From the NCBI RefSeq assembly GCF_001584185.1, contig NZ_CP013234.1, positions 124,001 to 188,000 on the forward strand: a stretch of 64,000 bases of DNA. The letters are read 5' to 3'. A model generated the notes under the pieces. That model was not told the origin of the DNA, did no database searches, and was given only the letters and a program-made list of their open reading frames with translations. Of the stretch, positions 48,658-57,640 are shown piece after piece. This stretch comes from Collimonas pratensis. GTDB taxonomy: Bacteria > Pseudomonadota > Gammaproteobacteria > Burkholderiales > Burkholderiaceae_D. A program made the position numbers and the translations under genes. Position 1 is the first letter of the stretch. Every line of letters starts with the position of its first letter.

Positions 48658-48866
48658 CGGACCAGCCCGCCATCCGCCATTGGCTTGCCGCCTGCACCAA
48701 CGGCGAGCAGGTCCAGCCGCAGGCCAAGGCCGATCTGCTGGCCAGCATGGAACGGCAGCTCGCCGAATTCATGCGCAGCGTGGCGCAGGATGAAGAAGAA
48801 ACCGCGCCGCCGCATCTGATGAGCGGGCATCACGCCTGCCCATGCTGCAGCGAGCGCGGCGAATAG
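48654..48866 (+). CDS. Small hypothetical protein overlapping queH, with a CPCC motif
   Basis: 70 residues, start overlapping the queH TGA. The middle is helical ([26 protein letters not shown]) and the end carries [14 protein letters not shown], so His and Cys residues may bind a metal. I do not recognise a family. Coupled translation with queH suggests a linked role or simply a conserved operon. Confidence 0.6.
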   Translation: MTDQPAIRHWLAACTNGEQVQPQAKADLLASMERQLAEFMRSVAQDEEETAPPHLMSGHHACPCCSERGE

Positions 48867-48881
48867 TCTCGTTGCGATAAT

Positions 48882-50285
48882 TTACGCGGCTTCGGGCCAG
48901 GCCAGTGGAAACCGGACTTCCACCAGCAGGCCTTGCTCGCCGTCGGCTGCGTCCAGCCGGATCTTTCCGCTATGCTGGAGCACTACCGATCTGGCAATTG
49001 CCAGCCCCAGTCCGCTGCCGCTCTGGGTCTGGTCGGGATTGCGGAAGAAGCGGTCGAACACGCGCTCGCGCAGCGCCGGGGCGATTCCCGGACCTTCGTC
49101 GGCGATGCTCAAGACTACCTCGTCCTGCTCATGGCGCAGGCCCACCGTCACGACGCCGCCCGCCGGACTGTACTTGATGGCGTTGTCGACCAGGTTGTCG
49201 ATCAGCGAGGTCAGGCTTTCGCGGCGGGCAAAGATAAAGAATTCATCTTCAGAGGTCAGCTCCAGCTCGATATGCCGCGCCTTGGCCAGCGCCGACAGTA
49301 TCGCCAGCCGGTCCTGCACCAGCACGTCCAGCGCCAGCGGTTCCATGGAGACGCTGGCGGTGGCGTCGCTGCGCACCAGCAGCAGCAGCTGGCTGACCAG
49401 GCGGGTGGCGCGGTTGCTGCTGCTCAGTATGCCGTTGAGCAGTTCTTGCTGCTGGCCGTTTGCCGCCTGGCTTTGCAGCGCTTCGGCGTTGACGCGCATG
49501 GCAGCCAGCGGGGTGCGTAGCTCATGGGCGGCGTCGGCGATGAAGTTGCGTTCGCGCGCCACGCTGTCGCTGATGCGCAGCAGCAGGCCGTTGATCCGGT
49601 CTACCATCGAGCTCAGCTCCAGGTGTTTCGGTTTGAAGGCCAGCGGCGCCAGGTTGTGCGGGCCGCGGGCCGCCACCTCACGCGCAATCCGGCTCCACGG
49701 ACGCAGGGCCACGCGGATCGACAGCCAGGCCGGCAGCAGCAGGAACGGCAGGCTGATCAGCAAGGGCAAGGAATAATAGCCGCGCGAATTCATGTCGACC
49801 AGCATGTCCAGGGCATCCGCCGGCACGATGATGGTGACGCGCGTATCCGAATGCGGCGATTGCACGGTGCGGGCGCGCCAGCGCACGCCGTTGGCGTAGA
49901 TGGTTTCCGCATCGTCGAGGCGGCTGTTGTGGATGCCGGCCGGAATATCCTCGGACTGGTAGATCAGCCGGTCCCCTTGCTGCACCCGGATGCTAGGCGA
50001 CAGTTTCGGCGTATCGCCGCCGACGCCGTAGCCTTCACGTACCGCCTGGTCGATCATGTGCAGCACCTTGAACTGGCGCTCCGGCTCGTCGGCCAGGTTA
50101 TCGGCGACGCCCAGGATCGCCTCGTAGGTGCGGTCCAGGTTGATCGGACCGGGCGCGCGGCTGGTCTCGAACATGGCGTAGCCGATGAACAAGCTCCACA
50201 GCACCGTCAGCAGCAGCATCTGGGCCAGCAACAGACGCCGCACCAGAGTCGGCCGCAGCAGCCAGTTCCACCCGCGCAGCATCAT
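48882..50285 (-). CDS. Sensor histidine kinase (TctE/QseC-type), partner of the following regulator
   Basis: 467 residues. Two membrane segments (about 16-39 and 172-192) surround a periplasmic part of about 130 residues with a 2CSK_N-like pattern. A HAMP-like linker (VALRPWSRIAREVAARGPHNL) precedes the H-box DAAHELRTPLAAMRVNAE. ATPase boxes are LIDNLVDNAIKYSP, SIADEGPGI and SGSGLGLAIARSVV. The stimulus is unknown. The start overlaps the end of the response-regulator gene by four bases, so the pair is one operon. Confidence 0.92.
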   Translation of the reverse strand: MMLRGWNWLLRPTLVRRLLLAQMLLLTVLWSLFIGYAMFETSRAPGPINLDRTYEAILGVADNLADEPERQFKVLHMIDQAVREGYGVGGDTPKLSPSIRVQQGDRLIYQSEDIPAGIHNSRLDDAETIYANGVRWRARTVQSPHSDTRVTIIVPADALDMLVDMNSRGYYSLPLLISLPFLLLPAWLSIRVALRPWSRIAREVAARGPHNLAPLAFKPKHLELSSMVDRINGLLLRISDSVARERNFIADAAHELRTPLAAMRVNAEALQSQAANGQQQELLNGILSSSNRATRLVSQLLLLVRSDATASVSMEPLALDVLVQDRLAILSALAKARHIELELTSEDEFFIFARRESLTSLIDNLVDNAIKYSPAGGVVTVGLRHEQDEVVLSIADEGPGIAPALRERVFDRFFRNPDQTQSGSGLGLAIARSVVLQHSGKIRLDAADGEQGLLVEVRFPLAWPEAA

Positions 50286-50965
50286 TTGCGCAGGCTGCGG
50301 GCCGGCGCCTGCAGGTCGATCACGAAACCGACGCCGCGCACGGTGCGGATATAGCCGTCGCCTATCTTGCGCCGCAGATTCGCCATGTGCACGTCCAGAG
50401 TATTGCTGGCGTTGCCTTGGCCGCCGGGCAGCGCCAACTCTTCCAGGATGCGGCGCGTCACCACCCGGTCGGCGCGGATCAGCAGGGTGCTGAGCAAGGC
50501 GTATTCGCTGGCGGTCAGCTCTACCGGCCGTTCCTGCACGGTCACGCGGCGGGTCGGCGCATGCAGCGACAGGCCGCGCAAGTCCAGGGTATCGCCGTCA
50601 AAGCCGTAGCTGCGGCGGGCCAGGGCCCTGACGCGCGACAACAGCTCGTCCAGCACGAAAGGCTTGACCAGATAATCGTCGGCGCCGGTGTCGAGGCCGA
50701 GCAGGCGGTCGTTGATGGCGTCGCGCGCGCTCAGGATGATCACCGGCAAGCCGTTCTTCTCACGCCGCAAGCGCGTCAGCAGGCTCAGGCCGTCGCCGTC
50801 CGGCAGGCCGAGATCCAGCAGCACCAGGTCGCAGGTGTCGGATTCCAGGGTGCGCTGCGCGTCCGCCAGCTGGCGCACCCAGACCACGTCCATGCCTTGG
50901 TCGGAGAGGGCAATGCGGACACCGTTGCCTAGGTCCAGGTCATCTTCAATCAACAGTATTTTCAT
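50282..50965 (-). CDS. OmpR/PhoB-family response regulator
   Basis: 227 residues. The receiver has D8-D9, phospho-acceptor D51 (LVLLDLGLPDGDG), a Ser in VIILSARDA and Lys in YLVKPF. The winged-helix output is from about 130 (LTASEYALLSTLLIRADRVVTRRILEELAL, then NTLDVHMANLRRKIGDGYIRTVRGVGF). It resembles QseB/TctD regulators. It is divergent from a MipA/OmpV gene with a 12-bp palindrome between them, so that gene may be its target. Confidence 0.93.
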   Translation of the reverse strand: MKILLIEDDLDLGNGVRIALSDQGMDVVWVRQLADAQRTLESDTCDLVLLDLGLPDGDGLSLLTRLRREKNGLPVIILSARDAINDRLLGLDTGADDYLVKPFVLDELLSRVRALARRSYGFDGDTLDLRGLSLHAPTRRVTVQERPVELTASEYALLSTLLIRADRVVTRRILEELALPGGQGNASNTLDVHMANLRRKIGDGYIRTVRGVGFVIDLQAPARSLRK

Positions 50966-51036
50966 ATTTTGCTATTTAAGCATCTTAACGTGAAGAAAAC
51001 CTGAAGAGCGCTGCTTGCGGCGGCGTCTTCAGCAAA

Positions 51037-51048
51037 CGTTCATGAACG
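51037..51048. promoter_or_regulatory. 12-bp palindrome in the response regulator-mipA intergenic region
   Basis: CGTTCATGAACG. It lies 72 bases from the response-regulator start and 98 bases before the mipA-type start. The nearby direct-repeat-like CTTAACGTGAAGAAAACCTG (50986 region) is another possible OmpR-family site. Confidence 0.35.
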
Positions 51049-51145
51049 GCTCATGTTTTCTTCATATCACCCACGGATACTGCTGAATTGACCATTCCCG
51101 TATGGCTGCGGAGCGCGCCATATCCATCCGACCAGGAAGCCGACC

Positions 51146-52021
51146 ATGAAAAAACGCTATATCAAGCCTGCCCGTTCCCGCAATTTCCATGTCATCACGA
51201 ATACTCTTTTGTCGATCGGCGTGCTGCTGGCGCTGCTGGCCATCGGCCTGCTGGCGGCCAGGAGCGCCCATGCCGAAGATGCCAAGTCCGGCGCCAAGGC
51301 CGCGTCAACCGAAAACACACTCATCATAGGCGCCGGTGCTGCTTTCGGCCCGCGTTATTCCGGCTCTGACCAGAACATGGCAGGACCGCTCCTGCTGCTC
51401 GACTATTCCACATCCAGCGGCTTCTTCGCCAGCACCATGCGCGGCCTCGGTTATGGCAGCACGATCGGCGCCTTCAACTATAGCGCAGCCTTGGGTTATC
51501 GCGGTGGACGCGAAGAGAAGGATGAGAGCGATTTCGGCTTCAGCAGCGGCAGCACGCGCCTGCGCGGCATGGGCGATATCAAGGGCTCGGCCAGCGCTAT
51601 CCTGAGCCTGGGCTATACCCCGGTCGAATGGCTGAACCTGAGTGTCACGGCGGATCTCGCGCTGTCGCAGAGAAACAACGGCAATGCCCTCCATTTCGGC
51701 GTTTCCAGCCCGTTCTACTCCGGCCCCAGCGATAAGTTGACACTGGCGGCGACGGCCAGCGTCGGCGACAACAAATACATGCAGACCTATTACGGCGTGA
51801 CCAGCCTGCAGCATCAGAATTCCGGCTACCGTGCTTTTAAGCCGAAGAGCGGCTTGTACGAAGTGAATGCCAGCCTGAGCTGGGAACACCGCTTCGATGC
51901 CAAATGGGCGCTGCAGACCATGGTGGGGGCGACGCGCTTGCAGGGCGATGCTGCCAAGAGCCCGCTGGCCAGCCGCAGGCTGTCGCCGAATGCCGCCATT
52001 TATCTTACCTACACTTATTAA
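51146..52021 (+). CDS. MipA/OmpV-family outer-membrane protein
   Basis: 291 residues, with AGGAAGCCGACC before the ATG. A long signal peptide (about 1-43, ending SAHAE) is followed by beta-barrel-like sequence with alternating hydrophobic strands: LIIGAGAAFGPRYSGSDQNMAGPLLLLDY and a final NAAIYLTYTY ending in an aromatic residue. The 'GpxYxGSd' stretch is typical of MipA/OmpV. The family is linked to murein scaffolding or porin-like uptake. It faces a two-component system that may control it. Confidence 0.88.
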   Translation: MKKRYIKPARSRNFHVITNTLLSIGVLLALLAIGLLAARSAHAEDAKSGAKAASTENTLIIGAGAAFGPRYSGSDQNMAGPLLLLDYSTSSGFFASTMRGLGYGSTIGAFNYSAALGYRGGREEKDESDFGFSSGSTRLRGMGDIKGSASAILSLGYTPVEWLNLSVTADLALSQRNNGNALHFGVSSPFYSGPSDKLTLAATASVGDNKYMQTYYGVTSLQHQNSGYRAFKPKSGLYEVNASLSWEHRFDAKWALQTMVGATRLQGDAAKSPLASRRLSPNAAIYLTYTY

Positions 52022-52055
52022 GGCGACATTGAACTTCGCTAAAGATGGAAAGCAT

Positions 52056-53183
52056 ATGGACAGCGCGGACATGATCCTGATTACCGGCGCCACCGGATTC
52101 CTGGGCGGCGCCACCGTGGTGCAAGCCATCCAGGCCGGACTGGCGCCGCGCCTGCTGCTGCTGGTGCGCGCGCAGGACCCGGCGCAAGGCATGGATCGCC
52201 TGCAGGTCCAGCTGAAGCGGCTCGGCGCCGGCGACAGCGAGCTGGCGCAGCTGCGTCTGTCGCAAATACTGTGCGGCGACTTGTCCGCGCTTGACGGCAT
52301 TGCCGCCGATCCGCGCCTGCAGCGGGTGTCGACCGTGATTCATTGCGCCGCCCTGGCTACATTCGCCAACCATCCGGCGCTGGAAACAACCAATGTCGAC
52401 GGCACGCTGGCGCTGGCGGCAATGATGCAGGGCCGTCCCCGCTTGCGGCGTTTCCTCTACGTCGGCACCGCCATGGCTTGCGGCACGCATTCGGCCAGCG
52501 ACCACAGCATTCCGGAAATCGCCAATCTGTCTCTGGCGCAGGAAGATCACCTGGTGCCGTATACCCGTTCCAAGGCGATCGGCGAGCGCCTGCTGCGGCA
52601 GCGTTTTCCGCAACTGCCGTTGGTGGTGCTGCGGCCCTCGATCGTGGTCGGCCACACCAAGCTGGGCTGCACTCCCTCGCAAAGCATTTTCTGGGTTTTC
52701 ATGGCGTGGCAAAAGCTGGGCGCGCTGACGGCTGCGATGCATGACAAGATCGACGTGGTGCCGGTCGACTGGTGCGCCGGCGCGATCTTGCATCTGGCCC
52801 TCAAGGACAAGCTGGCGCAGCCGGTGTTCCATCTGTCGGCCGGAACCCAGTCTAGCCGCTCGTTCCGCCAGATCGACAGCGCGCTGGCGGTGGCCGGCAT
52901 GGGCAATGTCTGCGGCCGCGATTACGAACAGATCGGGGTCGGAAAAATAGACCTGCTGCTGCCGCGCATCAAGATCCGCATCCCGGACTGCAGTCCGCGG
53001 CTGCTGATGCGGGCATTGAAGCTGTACGGGGAATTCGCCAAGCTCAACTACGTGTTCTGCAACAAAAACCTGCTGGCTGAAGGCGTGCCAAGCGCGCCGC
53101 CATTCACGGACTATATCGGCCTGTGCGCAACCAGCACCAGGCATATCCCCATCGGCGAGCAGATGAAATGGGATTTCAAGTAA
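52056..53183 (+). CDS. Extended short-chain reductase (NAD-dependent epimerase / thioester-reductase-like)
   Basis: 375 residues from ATG 52056 with GGAAAG upstream; a longer frame overlaps the mipA-type gene. It has the Rossmann turn LITGATGFLGGATVVQ and YTRSKAIGERLLRQRFPQLPLVVLRPSIVVG, whose YxxxK (YTRSK) is the catalytic pair. It resembles the NAD_binding_4 (fatty-acyl-CoA reductase/male-sterility) group: VIHCAALATF and TTNVDGTLALAAM. The substrate is unknown. It is 34 bases after mipA-type gene and probably cotranscribed. Confidence 0.8.
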   Translation: MDSADMILITGATGFLGGATVVQAIQAGLAPRLLLLVRAQDPAQGMDRLQVQLKRLGAGDSELAQLRLSQILCGDLSALDGIAADPRLQRVSTVIHCAALATFANHPALETTNVDGTLALAAMMQGRPRLRRFLYVGTAMACGTHSASDHSIPEIANLSLAQEDHLVPYTRSKAIGERLLRQRFPQLPLVVLRPSIVVGHTKLGCTPSQSIFWVFMAWQKLGALTAAMHDKIDVVPVDWCAGAILHLALKDKLAQPVFHLSAGTQSSRSFRQIDSALAVAGMGNVCGRDYEQIGVGKIDLLLPRIKIRIPDCSPRLLMRALKLYGEFAKLNYVFCNKNLLAEGVPSAPPFTDYIGLCATSTRHIPIGEQMKWDFK

Positions 53184-53195
53184 GCGTTTCGGCCC

Positions 53196-53954
53196 CTAAG
53201 ATCCGCTGAACCAGTTATAGCCCTGGTCTTCCCAATAGCCGCCGGGATTTTCATTGGTGACGAAGATCGCCGCTATGTGCTTGGGATTCTTGAAGCCCAG
53301 CTTGGTCGGCACCCGCAGTTTCAACGGATAACCGTATTCGGTCGGCAGCGGTTCCTGGCCGAAATCCAGCGCCAGTATGGTCTGCGGATGCAAGGCGGTC
53401 GCCATGTCGATGCTGGAGTAATAGCGGTCGGCGCATTTGAAGCCGACATATTTTGCCGTGGTATCGGCGCCGATATGCGCCAGGAAGGTGCGGAACGGCA
53501 CGCCGCTCCACTGGCCGATGGCGCTCCAGCCTTCGATGCAGATGTGGCGCGTGATCTGCGACGCCTGCGGCAAGACGCGCAGTTGCGCCAGGTTCCAGCT
53601 GCGCTTGTCGCGCACCAGGCCGGAGACCTCCAGCTTATAGGTATCGCCATCGATTTCCGGCGCCGAGTCGGCGTCGTAGAAAGCGTTGAACGGAAATGGC
53701 TTGGTGATCATGCTGGCCGGATAAGTCGGCGCCAGATGATTGGGGCGGAACAGCATGCTCTGCACGCGGTCGTTCCAGCGCGACATGGCCCACAATACCT
53801 TGTCGACTTGGTCGCCATCCTGCAGGTTGCAGCCGGACAGCAGCGATAATGCGCCCAGCGACAGGCCGGAGCGCAAGAACAAACGGCGTTGCAGCTGCAC
53901 CAGCTCCGGCTGCAGTTCACGGTTTTTCGGCAGGACTTTTTTCTTGTCGCTCAT
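53196..53954 (-). CDS. Exported molybdopterin-dependent oxidoreductase (sulfite-oxidase / MsrP-like)
   Basis: 252 residues with GGAG eight bases before the ATG. A Tat signal (QRRLFLRSG with RR at 23-24) ends in LLSGC42, which could be a lipobox. The molybdenum-cofactor domain has RHICIEGWSAIGQWSGVPFRTFL, with C139 the Mo ligand (compare RHRCVEGW in MsrP/YedY). PTEYGYPLKLRVPTKLGFKNPK follows. It is shorter than MsrP. It overlaps the b561 gene by four bases, so it probably gets electrons from it in the periplasm. Its substrate may be an oxidised sulfur group but this is not shown. Confidence 0.88.
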   Translation of the reverse strand: MSDKKKVLPKNRELQPELVQLQRRLFLRSGLSLGALSLLSGCNLQDGDQVDKVLWAMSRWNDRVQSMLFRPNHLAPTYPASMITKPFPFNAFYDADSAPEIDGDTYKLEVSGLVRDKRSWNLAQLRVLPQASQITRHICIEGWSAIGQWSGVPFRTFLAHIGADTTAKYVGFKCADRYYSSIDMATALHPQTILALDFGQEPLPTEYGYPLKLRVPTKLGFKNPKHIAAIFVTNENPGGYWEDQGYNWFSGS

Positions 53955-54601
53955 GCTTGCTGCTCCTGTTTCGGCGGCTTCTTGCCAGCGTGGCGCGGCG
54001 CCCGCCCGCTCAGCATCGGCAGCAGCGTGCTCGGTACGATCAACACCAGCGCCAGATGCACCACCACGAAGGCGACGATGCCGGCCATCGCCACGAAGTG
54101 CACGCGGCGCGCTACGTCGTAGCCGCCGAACAGATCGACCAGGCTATCCAGCTGCACCGGTTTCCAGATCGACAGGCCGGACGCCACCACCAGCACACCC
54201 AGCAGCAGCACCGCGATATACATCAGGCGCTGCACAGCGTTGTAGATGCCGGGCTGATGCGCCAGCTTGAAGGTCAGCGCGTCTTTCACATCACGTAACA
54301 GATCGCGCGCCCGCAGCGGCAGGAAATGGCGGCGGAAATGGCCGGCCAGCAGGCCGTAGCCCAGATAGACCAGGCCATTCACCACCAGCAGCCACATTGC
54401 CGCCAGATGCCAGGCGATTGCCCCGCCCAGCCAGCCGCCGAGCGTGGCCCAGCGCGGGAAGTCAAAGCCGAACAGCGGCGAAGCGTTGTAAATCGCCCAG
54501 CCGCTCATCACCATGCAGACGATGGCAAAGGCGTTGATCCAATGGGCCACCCGCACCAGCAGCGGATGGATGATGCGGCGGGTTTGGTCGGCAGTCGCCA
54601 T
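53951..54601 (-). CDS. Cytochrome b561-type di-heme membrane protein
   Basis: 216 residues with AAGGTG before the ATG. Four to five membrane helices carry heme-ligand histidines: RVAHWINAFAIV, WHLAAMWLLVVNGLVY, QRLMYIAVLL and HFVAMAGIVAFVVVHLALV. It is the Ni/Fe-hydrogenase/formate-dehydrogenase b-type subunit fold, used here to pass quinol electrons to the molybdoenzyme. The overlap of four bases with the next gene supports a complex. Confidence 0.9.
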   Translation of the reverse strand: MATADQTRRIIHPLLVRVAHWINAFAIVCMVMSGWAIYNASPLFGFDFPRWATLGGWLGGAIAWHLAAMWLLVVNGLVYLGYGLLAGHFRRHFLPLRARDLLRDVKDALTFKLAHQPGIYNAVQRLMYIAVLLLGVLVVASGLSIWKPVQLDSLVDLFGGYDVARRVHFVAMAGIVAFVVVHLALVLIVPSTLLPMLSGRAPRHAGKKPPKQEQQA

Positions 54602-54660
54602 GAATACACCTTGTCAAGAATCGCTGCGGGCAAGCCCGCAAAACGCATTGCAAAATTCAA

Positions 54661-55290
54661 TTACATCGGCGGCACTACGCCATCGACGCCAACCGTGGCG
54701 CGGCCTACGACATCGCTGCCGTCGGCGGCCTTGCTGACAAAAAATACGCCATGCGCGCCGGGCACAAGCAGGCTGCGGTCACCCTTGTTGAGGCTGACGA
54801 TAGGGACATCGGCCGGCACCACGATTTTCTTTTCGCCATCGGGATACTTGACCGTGATGGTGCGCCCGCTGGTCACCACCACATCGCCGACGGTGCCGTT
54901 GGTCATGCTGCTCTTCTTGCCCAGGTCCCAGGCATAATGGCCTTCACCCATCTTCATGCCGGCCGGGAAGACGTGCACTTCCAGCGCCTTCAGGCTGCCG
55001 TCAGGCAGCGGCACTGCGGCGCTGCCGATGAAGCTGTCGGACTTGATATCGGTGATGGCGGCGTGGCTGACCGAGAACAGCATCAGGTCCGGCGCCAGTT
55101 TCAGGGTCAGCTTCTTGCCGGCCTTGGTGCTGACTTCGAGATTGTCGGTGTTGACTTTTTCAATCGTGGCGCGCACCCGCACCGGCGGGGCCGCGGCAGG
55201 AGTCTGGGCAATGGCGGCGTTGCCATAAGCCAGGAAAGTCGATGCGGCCAGGGCGGGCACGAGCCGGCGCAGGAGTTGTGCAGTTGTCAT
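54661..55290 (-). CDS. Periplasmic protein of unknown function
   Basis: 209 residues from ATG 55290; a longer frame covers the promoter. A signal peptide ends near AAIAQ. The mature part is mainly beta strand: VRVRATIEKVNTDNLEVSTKAGKKLTLKLAP, then RTITVKYPDGEKKIVVPADVPIVSL, which resembles DUF5666-like OB/metal-binding domains. Its gene comes first in the minus-strand set with b561 and the molybdoenzyme, 59 bases before b561. It may bind a metal or ligand linked to that electron-transfer pair. Confidence 0.65.
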   Translation of the reverse strand: MTTAQLLRRLVPALAASTFLAYGNAAIAQTPAAAPPVRVRATIEKVNTDNLEVSTKAGKKLTLKLAPDLMLFSVSHAAITDIKSDSFIGSAAVPLPDGSLKALEVHVFPAGMKMGEGHYAWDLGKKSSMTNGTVGDVVVTSGRTITVKYPDGEKKIVVPADVPIVSLNKGDRSLLVPGAHGVFFVSKAADGSDVVGRATVGVDGVVPPM

Positions 55291-55358
55291 GGGATCAGTC
55301 TCGGTGGTTGCTGGGAAGTCCAGTCTAGGCGCGCCGCAATGTCTTATCGGTGACATAT

Positions 55359-55378
55359 GAATGACAATATTGTCATTC
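55359..55378. promoter_or_regulatory. Perfect 20-bp palindrome matching the CusR/HprR box
   Basis: GAATGACAATATTGTCATTC (55359-55378). The core AATGACAA-N2-TTGTCATT is the site bound by CusR and the related HprR (YedW) of Escherichia coli. It lies between the CusR-like regulator (start 55430) and the divergent periplasmic-protein/b561/molybdoenzyme set, so it likely controls both directions. Confidence 0.78.
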
Positions 55379-55429
55379 TTCTCGGCAAGCGAATTGATAG
55401 AATGGACCTAATCAAATCAAGGACATAGC

Positions 55430-56110
55430 ATGGCTATCCTCGTCATCGAAGACGACCCCAAGACCGGCGCTTACCTCAAGAAGGGCCTGCGCGAATCCGG
55501 CTATGCGGTCGACCTGATACGCAACGGCAGCGACGGCCTGCACATGGCGCTGGAGAATTCCTACGACCTGGTGGTGCTGGACGTCATGCTGCCCGGCACC
55601 GACGGCTGGAAGATCATGGGGGCGATCCGCGCCCGCCGCGATCTGCCGGTTATCTTCCTGACTGCGCGCGATCATGTGAACGACCGCATCCGCGGACTGA
55701 AGCTGGGCGCCGATGATTACCTGGTCAAGCCGTTTTCGTTTACCGAACTGCTGCTGCGCATCCGCACCCTGCTGCGCCGCGGCGTGGTGCGCGAAGCGCA
55801 TGAGCTGGATTTTTTCCAGGTGGCCGACCTGCAGCTCGACCTGCTGCGCCGCAGGGTCACCCGCCAGGGCATCGACATCGTCCTCACCAACAAGGAATTC
55901 CTGCTGCTGCACCTGCTGGTCAAGCGCCAGAATGAAGCCTTGTCGCGCACCGTCATCGCTTCCGAAGTGTGGGACATGAATTTCGACAGCGACACCAATG
56001 TCGTCGATGTCGCCATCAAGCGCCTGCGCGCCAAGATCGACAATCCCTTCGAGCACAAGCTGATCCACACGGTGCGCAGCATCGGCTACATGTTTTCGGA
56101 AAACCCATGA
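55430..56110 (+). CDS. OmpR-family response regulator (CusR/HprR/IrlR-like)
   Basis: 226 residues with AAGGACATAGC before the ATG. Receiver: [18 protein letters not shown], phospho-acceptor D51 ([14 protein letters not shown]), and YLVKPFSF. The winged helix has [32 protein letters not shown] and [32 protein letters not shown], as in heavy-metal CusR/IrlR. The palindrome upstream is a CusR/HprR box. It forms an operon with the kinase gene (four-base overlap). Confidence 0.93.
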   Translation: MAILVIEDDPKTGAYLKKGLRESGYAVDLIRNGSDGLHMALENSYDLVVLDVMLPGTDGWKIMGAIRARRDLPVIFLTARDHVNDRIRGLKLGADDYLVKPFSFTELLLRIRTLLRRGVVREAHELDFFQVADLQLDLLRRRVTRQGIDIVLTNKEFLLLHLLVKRQNEALSRTVIASEVWDMNFDSDTNVVDVAIKRLRAKIDNPFEHKLIHTVRSIGYMFSENP

Positions 56111-57543
56111 AGCTCTGGCGCAGCCTTTCGCTGACCGCGCGCGTCACTTTCCTGTTTGCGCTGATCGCCTGCGCCGTCGTCACCAGTCTCGGCATGTACC
56201 TGTATTCGTCGACACGGCAGGCGCTGGAAGCCCGCGCCGATTATTCGCTGATCGGCAGGGTGGAACATTTCCGCACGCTGCTGCACGACCTCTACAACGT
56301 CAAGCAGATGGAAGATCGGCCGGCGCTGTTTGAAACCATGCTGGGCAGCGAACAGGATGTGCTGATGTTCAGCTATCCGGGCCAGGCGCCGTTCGTGCGC
56401 GTCAATCCCGACAACATGACGCCGCCGCCGATGACGCCGGTGGGCCTCAAGCAGCCGCTGACGCTGGCCACGCTGCAAGCCGGCGAACGTGCCGACGGCG
56501 TGCGCGTGCGCTGGATCTCGACCGAGGCCGAAGTGGGCGGCGACGGCAGCAAGGTCGTGATCGTCGGCGCCCATGTAATGACGCAGGAATCGCATATTCT
56601 TGCCGCCTATTACTGGCAGGTGATCGCTGCCGCAGCGGTATCGGTGCTGCTGACGGCGCTGCTCGGCTTCCTGGTGCTGAAGCGCGGTTTCCGGCCGCTG
56701 AGCGCGATGGCCGAGCGCGCCGCCGAAGTCAGTCCGACCAATATCGCGATCCGCCTGCGCGAAGAAGATGCGCCACAGGAGCTGCGGCTGCTGGCGGCCT
56801 CCTTCAACGCCATGCTGGACCGGTTGTCCGACGGCTATGAGCATCTGTCGCAGTTTTCCGCCGACCTCGCGCATGAGATCCGCACGCCGATCGGCGCCCT
56901 GATGGGGCAGACCCAGGTCACGCTCAACAAGGTGCGCAATGCCGGCGAATACCAGCAAGTGCTGGAATCTAACCTGGAAGAGCTGCAGCGCTTGAGTCGC
57001 ATCGTCGAAAACATCCTGTTCCTGGCGCACGCCGACCACGCCGGTCTCTCCGTCGAGAAAACCTCGCTGGCGCTGGCCGATGAGCTGCACAAGATCGCCG
57101 AGTATTTTGAAGGCGTGGCGGAAGAACGCGGCATCAGGCTGGTGGTGGAGGCCAGCGGCGAGCTGGAAGCCAGCCCGGTCATGTGGCGCCGCGCCGTCAG
57201 CAATCTGGTGGTGAACGCAGTGCGCTATGCGCTGCCGGGCAGCACCGTGCTGTTAAGCGGCAAGCCGCAGGCGCAGGGCATCTGCATCGAAGTGGAAAAT
57301 CAGGGAGATACCATCCCGCAAGAGCAGCTGGACCGCCTGTTCGATCGTTTCTACCGCGGCGACAAGTCGCGCAGCGAATTTACAGAATCGAACGGCCTGG
57401 GGCTGGCGATCGTGCGCGCCATCATGCTGGTGCACGGCGGCAGCGCCGAGGTGGCTTGTTCGGCCGAAGGAGTGATCCGCTTCAGCCTGTACTTCCCGCA
57501 GCAGCAAGATCGTGTACAGGAGCTGAAGGTGCGAACCGGGTAG
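56107..57543 (+). CDS. Heavy-metal-type sensor histidine kinase (CusS/IrlS-like)
   Basis: 478 residues from ATG 56107, overlapping the regulator stop. Two membrane segments (about 14-34 and 165-188), a periplasmic part of 130 residues, a HAMP-like linker ([22 protein letters not shown]), H-box [19 protein letters not shown]-box [12 protein letters not shown] and [20 protein letters not shown]01386-type kinases of this class sense Cu/Ag or other stresses. The TAG stop codon is the first three bases of a short repeat element (57541-57626). Confidence 0.92.
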   Translation: MKLWRSLSLTARVTFLFALIACAVVTSLGMYLYSSTRQALEARADYSLIGRVEHFRTLLHDLYNVKQMEDRPALFETMLGSEQDVLMFSYPGQAPFVRVNPDNMTPPPMTPVGLKQPLTLATLQAGERADGVRVRWISTEAEVGGDGSKVVIVGAHVMTQESHILAAYYWQVIAAAAVSVLLTALLGFLVLKRGFRPLSAMAERAAEVSPTNIAIRLREEDAPQELRLLAASFNAMLDRLSDGYEHLSQFSADLAHEIRTPIGALMGQTQVTLNKVRNAGEYQQVLESNLEELQRLSRIVENILFLAHADHAGLSVEKTSLALADELHKIAEYFEGVAEERGIRLVVEASGELEASPVMWRRAVSNLVVNAVRYALPGSTVLLSGKPQAQGICIEVENQGDTIPQEQLDRLFDRFYRGDKSRSEFTESNGLGLAIVRAIMLVHGGSAEVACSAEGVIRFSLYFPQQQDRVQELKVRTG

Positions 57544-57626
57544 GGTGGGCAAGTTTTTTGCCCACGCGTGACGGCAGATGTGCATGGGACCTTCGATCTC
57601 ACGCGTGGGCACAGGTGCCCACCCTA
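57541..57626. repeat. 86-bp palindromic repeat (TAGGGTGGGCA type)
   Basis: The left half is TAGGGTGGGCA, seven bases, TGCCCACGCGTGA; the right half is its inverse with a four-base spacer (TCACGCGTGGGCA, CAGG, TGCCCACCCTA). All paired blocks are exact. It is an intergenic repeat type seen in many bacteria. Its first bases give the stop codon of the upstream kinase. Confidence 0.7.
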
Positions 57627-57640
57627 CATTCATGGATCAA

